A stretch of DNA of 64,000 nt from UBA5239 sp031548025. Its GTDB lineage: Bacteria > Verrucomicrobiota > Lentisphaeria > Victivallales > Victivallaceae. Shown here in pieces: positions 44,807 to 51,693 of the stretch. The position numbers were made by a program, and so were the translations under genes. The notes under the pieces were generated by a model. That model saw only the letters and a program-made list of their open reading frames with translations. It searched no databases and was not told where the DNA came from. The stretch spans positions 1-64,000 of the forward strand of contig JAVBRM010000058.1 of the NCBI GenBank assembly GCA_031548025.1, read 5' to 3'. How positions within the stretch are numbered: the stretch's first letter is position 1; each line of letters starts with the position of its first letter.

Positions 44807-45394
44807 ATGAATTTTCTGCAGAATATCGACTGGCAAAGCTTACTTGATACTTATGGCTACTGGACTATTCTGCTGGGAACGTTTCTGGAGGGGGAAACCA
44901 TCGTCATTCTGGGCGGGATGTTTGCGGCCAACGGCAATTTGTCTTTCCACGGAGTCGTGTTTTGCGCCATGTTCGGCAGCATATTGAGCGACCAATTGAT
45001 GTTCTGCCTCGGCAAGTACCGGGGGAATAAACTCCTTGCTCGCTTTCCCCGGTTGCATGCCAAGAAGGAAAAGGCGTCGGAATTGCTGCGGAAATACGAT
45101 ACCCTGCTGATTGTCGGTTTCCGCTTCGTTTACGGTCTCCGGAACATCACTCCGATCATCCTGGGGATGAGCGGGATTTCATTCCGGCGCTTTCTGATTT
45201 TCAACATCATCGGGGCCTCCTCCTGGGCTGTATTGATCACCGCCGGAGGGTATTACTTCGGACACGCCATGCTCACGGTACTGGAGTTTTTCGGCAAATC
45301 GGTTTTTCATATCATCATCGGGGCGGCGGTGCTGCTGCTGATCGGATGTATCATATATATCGCCCTGGAGAAGCGCAAAAAAAAGCGCTCCTGA
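44807..45394 (+). CDS. DedA/SNARE-associated family membrane protein, copy 2
   Basis: A 195-residue paralogue of the preceding protein. Nearly the same opening (NFLQNIDWQSLLDTYGYW against DFLHNVDWQSLLNTYGYW), the same FLEGETIVI and RFVYGLRNITPIILG motifs, and the same length, so a tandem duplication is clear. Start at 44807 follows the previous stop by 1 nt, so translation is probably coupled. It ends with a basic KRKKKRS tail. It converges with the module E GntR gene with 3 nt between stops. Confidence 0.9.
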   Translation: MNFLQNIDWQSLLDTYGYWTILLGTFLEGETIVILGGMFAANGNLSFHGVVFCAMFGSILSDQLMFCLGKYRGNKLLARFPRLHAKKEKASELLRKYDTLLIVGFRFVYGLRNITPIILGMSGISFRRFLIFNIIGASSWAVLITAGGYYFGHAMLTVLEFFGKSVFHIIIGAAVLLLIGCIIYIALEKRKKKRS

Positions 45395-45397
45395 TAT

Positions 45398-46378
45398 TTA
45401 TCGGCGGATAAGCTCCAGCTCGAACTCCAGTTTCAGATTGATTCTCCGGAAATCCGTAAGTTGTTCAAAACGGTCGTAAACGGCATTGAAGAACGGAATA
45501 TTGGCTTGTTCCTGGACTCGGTAGTGGTACAAATTCCTGTTTTTCGGGATATTTTTCATTACATTGTCCGGCAATGAAATGGCGGACAGGATTGGCGCAT
45601 CCTTATTGAAGGCGGAGAAACAGCCGCTGCGGATATTTTCCGGTTCGATTCGGTTTAATACGATTCCCAGTTCGGCGGCCTTTTCCATCGCACCCCGGGT
45701 GAAATCGCGGTAATAAAAACGGTCCTGCGGTCCGGAAATCAGGATCAGTTCGCGCAAATGCCGCTCCTCATGCAATCGCTTGATGCTTTCCGCTCCGATA
45801 TAGTAATTGTCGCCGGTGACCTGGTTGTATGGAAGATTCTCCGGGACGTCGCAGGCGAAATCCCCCAGAAATATCACCGGAGTTTCCAAATGCAGACAGA
45901 TTTCGATTTCCTCCAGGCTCAGCGACGGCGCGCAAATCAGCAACGCATCGGAGTGGAGAGGCCCGAGCAAGCGTTTCAATTCAATAATAAAAGCGCCAGG
46001 CTGAACCAGTTCCACCAGCCGGACAGTGAAATTATAGCCGCTCCGGCGATAAGGGGCCTGAGCGATCCGCAGGAAATTTTCCGGATAAGGGTTCAAGGTC
46101 TGCCCGGTTTTGTAAGTCAGCAGCAAAGTAATGTCCCGCCCGCGTGAGGTTTGCGCCGGGCGCACAAAAGTTCCCTTGCCCTGTTCGCGCCTGATCAGGT
46201 GCTCTTCTTCCAGCCGGTCGAGAGCGATTACCACAGTACGCGGGCTGACATTGTATTCCCGGGCCAATTCCCGGACGCCCTTCAGGGGCAATTCCGTGGC
46301 GGCGGCATTTTTCTTTATGGTTTTGCGAAGGGCGGAAAGTACCTGTTCGCCTTTGGTCAAGGTCTTGAAAGCGCGCAT
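45398..46378 (-). CDS. GntR-type regulator with LacI-like sensor domain (module E)
   Basis: A 326-residue regulator with a GntR winged helix (about 10-75: LPLKGVRELAREYNVSPRTVVIALDRLEEE) and a periplasmic-binding-like sensor (about 80-315). The architecture equals the module B regulator. Start at 46378 (MRAFK) is chosen because GGAG is 12 nt upstream; a TTG six codons earlier has no site. Divergent from the module E operon; the gap holds a 14-bp palindrome. Confidence 0.87.
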   Translation of the reverse strand: MRAFKTLTKGEQVLSALRKTIKKNAAATELPLKGVRELAREYNVSPRTVVIALDRLEEEHLIRREQGKGTFVRPAQTSRGRDITLLLTYKTGQTLNPYPENFLRIAQAPYRRSGYNFTVRLVELVQPGAFIIELKRLLGPLHSDALLICAPSLSLEEIEICLHLETPVIFLGDFACDVPENLPYNQVTGDNYYIGAESIKRLHEERHLRELILISGPQDRFYYRDFTRGAMEKAAELGIVLNRIEPENIRSGCFSAFNKDAPILSAISLPDNVMKNIPKNRNLYHYRVQEQANIPFFNAVYDRFEQLTDFRRINLKLEFELELIRR

Positions 46379-46397
46379 TTCAGATTTAATCTCCAAT

Positions 46398-46411
46398 TTA
46401 TATTAATATAA
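46398..46411. promoter_or_regulatory. Perfect palindrome before the module E GntR gene
   Basis: TTATATTAATATAA, a 14-bp perfect palindrome 19 nt upstream of the GntR start. It could be an autoregulatory operator, although an AT-only palindrome can arise by chance in this AT-rich 190-bp gap. Confidence 0.35.
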
Positions 46412-46526
46412 CCCGCAGGCGGGAAAATTGCAAGGGAAGATTGTTTTATTTTAATACAGTAGTAAACACTTAAATGTCTATATTCAAGTATATTTATTAT
46501 TTTTAAAAATATTTTATAAAATGTTA

Positions 46527-46554
46527 TTGACATTTCGACGCACGGTTGTATAAT
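46527..46554 (+). promoter_or_regulatory. Strong sigma-70 promoter of module E
   Basis: Consensus TTGACA (46527-46532), 16-nt spacer and consensus TATAAT (46549-46554), 33 nt before the pseudopilin start. It is the best promoter match in the window. Confidence 0.65.
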
Positions 46555-46587
46555 GATTAACAGAACTTATTTTAAAAGGTATATTTT

Positions 46588-47343
46588 ATGGAAAAGTTCC
46601 GGAAAAGAAAAAATTTCACACTTATTGAATTGCTGGTAGTTATAGCGATTATTGCAATTCTTGCTGCCATGTTGCTGCCCGCGCTGAACAAAGCCCGGAT
46701 CAGGTCCAGGCAAATTACCTGCCTCCATAACCTGAAAACCACCACTGTGGCGTACTTCAACTATGCCGGGGATCATGACGATTTTATCGCGCCGGGGAGT
46801 TTTACCGATTGGAATGACATCCTGGAAAAAGTCGCCGCGTATGGAGGCGGAGTCAGTAACCCCAAGAATAATATGAACGGCCTTTTTGGCTGTCCCGATG
46901 TGGCGATCGGGACATTCAGCTCCCGCGCGCCGACGGCGGCTCCCGGGTATTCGAACTGGCAAAGCGGCCCGGGAACCTCCAAGGTGCGCTGTTATCCCAA
47001 TTTATATTTCTATTACACCGGCAGCGCGTACGAAGAACAAACTCCGAAAATTTCACGTATAAAACCCGCCTCGCAAATGGCGATGGTCGGCGACGGGCTG
47101 TATTATGCAGTCAGCAACAAGACCAATGGTTATCCCATGGCTTTTCGGCACGGATCGAGTTTCCAGATACCGCAATATTCCTCCACGGCCCCTACTTCGC
47201 TTAACCAGATTAAGGATAATTGGTATTCGGTGAACGGAGTCGCCAACCTGGCTATGGTCGATGGCCATGCCGAGGGCATGAAGGTATATGACTGGGAACG
47301 GCGGCTGAATGAAAAAACGTTATTCTATACACGTCAGGATTGA
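46588..47343 (+). CDS. Pseudopilin-like protein (module E)
   Basis: A 251-residue protein: MEKFRKRKN then FTLIELLVVIAIIAILAAML; the -1 residue is Asn. The C-terminal DG motif lacks the His (NGVANLAMVDGHAEG has Asn in its place). First gene of the module E operon, driven by a consensus promoter. Its end overlaps the next gene by 35 nt. Confidence 0.87.
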   Translation: MEKFRKRKNFTLIELLVVIAIIAILAAMLLPALNKARIRSRQITCLHNLKTTTVAYFNYAGDHDDFIAPGSFTDWNDILEKVAAYGGGVSNPKNNMNGLFGCPDVAIGTFSSRAPTAAPGYSNWQSGPGTSKVRCYPNLYFYYTGSAYEEQTPKISRIKPASQMAMVGDGLYYAVSNKTNGYPMAFRHGSSFQIPQYSSTAPTSLNQIKDNWYSVNGVANLAMVDGHAEGMKVYDWERRLNEKTLFYTRQD

Positions 47344-49387
47344 GAGTTTCAACATGTGCGAATGGTGGAAACAAGGAATCTTTTTTGTGGGCGGCTGGCA
47401 TCCGTTGGCGGCCAGACTGCGCCGTACCGTCAACCAGAGTGTTCTTCTGGAAAGCCAGTATGACTGGGAAACCGGCGACGAGCGGCTGAAAAACCTTGCC
47501 GCCAACCATGTCGACCTGATAATCGCCCCTTATGACCGCGGACTTGGCCCCTCCGACGCCGTGCCGGAACAGGAAAGAATCAGGGAATTCGCGGTTCGCT
47601 GCCGCCGGCACGGCATTAAACTGGGAGTGTATCTGGCCAACAGTATTTACTTCGAATCCATGCTCAAAGATTATCCGGATTGCGCCGACTGGGCCATTCA
47701 TAATTCCGGCGGTCAATTTGCCAATTACGGGGGCGAACAGACTTTTCGCTGGATTGCCTGCTTCAACAGCCCGCCGTGGCGGCAGCGCATGAAAGGTATT
47801 ATTCACCGGGCCATTACGGAAGTTGAGGCGGATTTGCTGCATTTTGACAACCTGGCGGTCTGGCCGGAGCCGGATTCGTGCCATTGCCATTGGTGTCAGG
47901 AAAAATTCCGGGCATATTTATCCCGGAAATACCCCGATGCCGCGACTCAGAAGGCCCGCTTCGGCATTACCGGGTTCGATACTTTCAGCATTCCGGTTTT
48001 CTACAACAATTTCCAGCCGGCATGGAGTTTCGAGCGCTTCGCCAATCCGCTGATTCAGGACTTTATCGACTTCCGCTGCCAAACCGTCACCGACTATATC
48101 AACGAGCTGGGCGGTTACGCCCGCAGCCTGAAAAGAGACATCGTCATCGACGCCAACGGCCAGTCCGTTTCCGGGGTCAACAAAGCGTTTCTCTATGGCT
48201 GCGACCCGGAGCGGCAGCTTGCCGAAGTCGAGATCGCATGCGACGAAAATCCGGATTTCCGGCCGGACCCGGCCGTGGATGCAATCAAGCCGGAAATACT
48301 GTCGTTTCGCGGCATGAAGCAATCCCGCCAGTTCGGCAAAGGCGTTTTCGCGCAGTTTCGAAACGCCTCGAGCCTGGCGTTCAATCTGGCATTTGGCGGT
48401 TCGCCGGGGATTTATATGGGTTGGGGCTATGCCGAAAATAATATCAATGAATTGATTCCTCTGCCCGGCGAAATTCAGGACTTGCTGGCTTTTTTCCGCA
48501 AATACCGCCATTATTTCGGCGTGGTGCAATGTACCGCGCGAGTCGCGGTCTGGCGCAGCAGCCGCTCCCTCCGTTATATTTCGTCCTGGACTCATCTTTC
48601 GTCCGCGGTGATGGAACAACTTCTGTTCAACCGGAAAATTCCGTTTACCATCGTTAGCGACAACGATATGGACAAGTTCGATTTATTGATTGTACCCGAT
48701 GCGGAATATTTATCGGACAGCGAAGAAAAACGGATCATGGAAATGGTGAAAAACGGGAAATCGGTATTGATCACCGAGTACACCGGTTCCTACAAAGACA
48801 ACGGGCGCAAGCGGCATATTCCCGCGTTTCAAGAGATGTTCAAACTGCCGGAATTTACCGATGAAATTGAAAAGGAAAACGGCATCTTCGATCCGTCCCG
48901 CCAATTCAGCCCGAACCCGGCCAAGCTGAATGAGTTTCCGATTTACGTCGAATACGGTGAAGGGCGGGCGGTTTACCTGCCGGAGATCCGATACCGCCAT
49001 CAACCCGGTGAATTTCAGAGCAAATACAATATTCACTATAACGGCATCGACAGTCGTTATTGGAAAGAACCGGGCAACGCGGTGGAAATCATCGAAGCAC
49101 TGGAATGGCTGTACCCGCGACTGTATCCGGTCAAGGTCACGGGAGCGCCAGCTGTTTATTTGGATACCCTGTCTCATGGGCTGGTTCTATACCGGACGGA
49201 TGGGGAGCGCCCGGTCGACTTGAGGGTGAAGATACCTGTTCCGCAATGCCGGTTGTTGCTGCCGGAAAACGATGAACCGCTGATTCTGAACGGCAAAAAA
49301 AGTTCGGATTTTTATGAAATGAAGCTTCCATCCGTCCGGCGTCTGGCTTTGGTGATTTATGAATCAAATGAGAAGGAGCTTTTCTGA
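47309..49387 (+). CDS. Cytoplasmic GH-like protein with beta-galactosidase-type GATase domain (module E)
   Basis: A 692-residue protein without signal peptide. About 20-400 look like a TIM barrel of the alpha-galactosidase/GH42-like kind, with the HFDNLAVWP strand and CHCHWCQEKF cysteines; about 460-540 match a GATase-like trimerisation domain (FDLLIVPDAEYLSDSEEKRIMEMV). Start at 47309 has a weak site and overlaps the pseudopilin by 35 nt; ATG 47354 with GAGAG upstream is an alternative. The last codon overlaps the next start by 1 nt (TGATG). Activity unknown. Confidence 0.75.
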   Translation: MKKRYSIHVRIESFNMCEWWKQGIFFVGGWHPLAARLRRTVNQSVLLESQYDWETGDERLKNLAANHVDLIIAPYDRGLGPSDAVPEQERIREFAVRCRRHGIKLGVYLANSIYFESMLKDYPDCADWAIHNSGGQFANYGGEQTFRWIACFNSPPWRQRMKGIIHRAITEVEADLLHFDNLAVWPEPDSCHCHWCQEKFRAYLSRKYPDAATQKARFGITGFDTFSIPVFYNNFQPAWSFERFANPLIQDFIDFRCQTVTDYINELGGYARSLKRDIVIDANGQSVSGVNKAFLYGCDPERQLAEVEIACDENPDFRPDPAVDAIKPEILSFRGMKQSRQFGKGVFAQFRNASSLAFNLAFGGSPGIYMGWGYAENNINELIPLPGEIQDLLAFFRKYRHYFGVVQCTARVAVWRSSRSLRYISSWTHLSSAVMEQLLFNRKIPFTIVSDNDMDKFDLLIVPDAEYLSDSEEKRIMEMVKNGKSVLITEYTGSYKDNGRKRHIPAFQEMFKLPEFTDEIEKENGIFDPSRQFSPNPAKLNEFPIYVEYGEGRAVYLPEIRYRHQPGEFQSKYNIHYNGIDSRYWKEPGNAVEIIEALEWLYPRLYPVKVTGAPAVYLDTLSHGLVLYRTDGERPVDLRVKIPVPQCRLLLPENDEPLILNGKKSSDFYEMKLPSVRRLALVIYESNEKELF

Positions 49388-51693
49388 TGAACAAACTGAT
49401 GCTGCTGATATTCGCGTTGCCGTTTTTTCTGATTGCCGGGGTCAAAATCGAGCAGGTGGTCATTCCGGATGCTGCCGATCCGTATGAAAAACTGGCTGCC
49501 GCCGAATTCGCGGAATATTACCGGAAAATGACCGGAATCGAGGTCAAAATCTCCAACCAGAATATTCCCGCCGCCGGAGTTCTGTACCTGGGACGGGCGG
49601 TTCCCCCGCAAAGTGTATTTGCGTTGAAAGAACTCGACGATACCGGACGGTACGGCGGCTACCGGATTCGAGGAAAGAACGGCAACTTCTACATTACCGG
49701 CAACAATTGCCTGGCCACCCCCATCGGGGTATACCGTTTCCTGGAGCAACTCGGAGCGCGTTTTTATGCTTCGGATTGTGAAATCGTCCCAGGCGGCGGC
49801 AACGGCGAATTCGCCGAAAACCTGGATATTCTCGACGTGCCGGGGTATCATGTCCGCTCGGTGAATTACTGGCTCAAGCAGGGGGCTTCGATTTTCAGTA
49901 CGCGAGCTCAGCGCTGGCGCATGGGCAACAATGCATTTCATACCGAAACCATGCTTTGCGACCCGAGGGCGTACGCGGAGAAGCACCCCGAATACTACGC
50001 CATGGACCGCTTCGGCAAGCGCATGCCCGAATATGTCTCCAGCGGCGAGGTTTATCCGGGTTCCAAGCGGATGGAAAAATTGAAAACTTATCAGGACCTT
50101 TACCGGCACGATGTGCATTTGTGTTACAGCAATCGGGATGCGGGGCGGGCGGTGTATGAGAACGCTGTCATGTGGGTCAAGGGAATGCCTTATGCCTGGG
50201 GTTTTATCCTGTCGCCAATGGATGGAGACGGATTTTGCGCCTGTCCCGAATGCCTGAAACTCGATACCGAAAAGCGCTCGTATACCGACCGGGTGATTTA
50301 TTTTTTCAACCCGGTCATCAACGCCTTGAAAGCGAAGTTTCCGGAAACCGATTTTATCACTCTGGTGTATTATATGTGCCTGAGGCCGCCGCAGCGGGAA
50401 AAGATGTCGGAAAACGCTATCGTCATGCTCTGTCCGTATACGCCGGAAGTCAAAGACCGCGGGCATTGGTTCGACCATCCGGCCAATGCCGAATTCATGC
50501 CTTTTTACAATTACTGGATCAAACATCCGGGCGGGGTTTATATCTATGAATACACCGTCGCCTATTCCATCAGCCTCTCTTTTCTGCATGAGCAGCATGT
50601 CTACCGGATCAAGCGTTATTATCAGGACGGGGTGCGCGGATTCCACTGCGACGGGCGCAATGCGTTCATGCACAGTTTATGGGAATACATGATGAACCGC
50701 CTGCTGTGGAATCCTGAACTCGACCATACCGCGCTGGTGAAAGAGTTCATGCCGGTTTATTACGGCGCCGCCGCCCCGGAAATGCTGGACATCTACAATC
50801 AGCTCAAAAACATCACCGCCGCCCCCGAACGGATGCAGGGGCTTGCCGCTCCCGACAAAGACCTGTTGACCGCCGACGAAGCATTGCAACTGCTGCGGGT
50901 TTTTGACCGGGCCGAAACCCGGTTGGACAAAAACGCCCTGGAATATGCCCGTGTCATGCGCGAAAAAGCGTATCTCAATAAGATTTTCCTCCAGAATTAC
51001 AACCCGGTCGACGGTACAGCCAAAGACATCGGTCTGTTCAAGACCCGGCTGGGCGAGCTTTTCAATATCCGCAAAAATATCATGCCCGCGCACAAGCTGT
51101 CATTCTACACCGGTGAAATTTACACCGAACCGCAGATGCTGGCCATGGCCGGGATCAAAACCGTCAAAGCGGAAGGCAATCCGGAAGTCGATGTCCTGAT
51201 AAAAACCCCCGAAGCGCTCGCCATCGACGCCGAAGCGGTCCGCCGGAAAAAGCCCGGCATCCTGAAAATCGACGGCGGCTGGCAGATTCCGCTGGAATGG
51301 ATTCAGGGCACTGCCGGAATCATCAATTATAATTACCAGTGCGAAAGACGCCCGTGCGTCATCATCCGCAGTCGCTCCCAGCAGGAGTACCGCCGGGCCG
51401 GTATCGATTTCCCGCTGGACGAAGCCCCGCAACCGGCGATGACTCTGCGGATGACCGGCCAGGACTCGGACAAGGAAGATATTCCGGCCATCGAGATCAC
51501 GGTCAACGGGCAGGTTATATACAAGGATAAAGTACCGTTCGGGAAGCAGGGCTGGTATCAGCACGATTTCGCGATTCCGCCCGGCGTCCTGAAAAAAGGC
51601 GGCAATGAAATCATCATCTACAACATGAGCGAAGATACCTATCTTTTCAGCAACTGGATCGCAATCAATAAAGTGGAGATTATCAAGAAATGA
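49387..51693 (+). CDS. Secreted DUF4838 protein, copy 1 of tandem pair (module E)
   Basis: A 768-residue exported protein. Signal peptide about 1-18. GH67-N-like domain about 25-150 (AAEFAEYYRKMTGIEVKI), DUF4838 core with CACPEC near residue 283, and a C-terminal galactose-binding-like domain (about 640-765; EITVNGQVIYKDKVPFG) instead of the CBM9-like domain of modules A, B and D. It overlaps the next DUF4838 gene by 4 nt, so the pair is translated together. Confidence 0.85.
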   Translation: MNKLMLLIFALPFFLIAGVKIEQVVIPDAADPYEKLAAAEFAEYYRKMTGIEVKISNQNIPAAGVLYLGRAVPPQSVFALKELDDTGRYGGYRIRGKNGNFYITGNNCLATPIGVYRFLEQLGARFYASDCEIVPGGGNGEFAENLDILDVPGYHVRSVNYWLKQGASIFSTRAQRWRMGNNAFHTETMLCDPRAYAEKHPEYYAMDRFGKRMPEYVSSGEVYPGSKRMEKLKTYQDLYRHDVHLCYSNRDAGRAVYENAVMWVKGMPYAWGFILSPMDGDGFCACPECLKLDTEKRSYTDRVIYFFNPVINALKAKFPETDFITLVYYMCLRPPQREKMSENAIVMLCPYTPEVKDRGHWFDHPANAEFMPFYNYWIKHPGGVYIYEYTVAYSISLSFLHEQHVYRIKRYYQDGVRGFHCDGRNAFMHSLWEYMMNRLLWNPELDHTALVKEFMPVYYGAAAPEMLDIYNQLKNITAAPERMQGLAAPDKDLLTADEALQLLRVFDRAETRLDKNALEYARVMREKAYLNKIFLQNYNPVDGTAKDIGLFKTRLGELFNIRKNIMPAHKLSFYTGEIYTEPQMLAMAGIKTVKAEGNPEVDVLIKTPEALAIDAEAVRRKKPGILKIDGGWQIPLEWIQGTAGIINYNYQCERRPCVIIRSRSQQEYRRAGIDFPLDEAPQPAMTLRMTGQDSDKEDIPAIEITVNGQVIYKDKVPFGKQGWYQHDFAIPPGVLKKGGNEIIIYNMSEDTYLFSNWIAINKVEIIKK

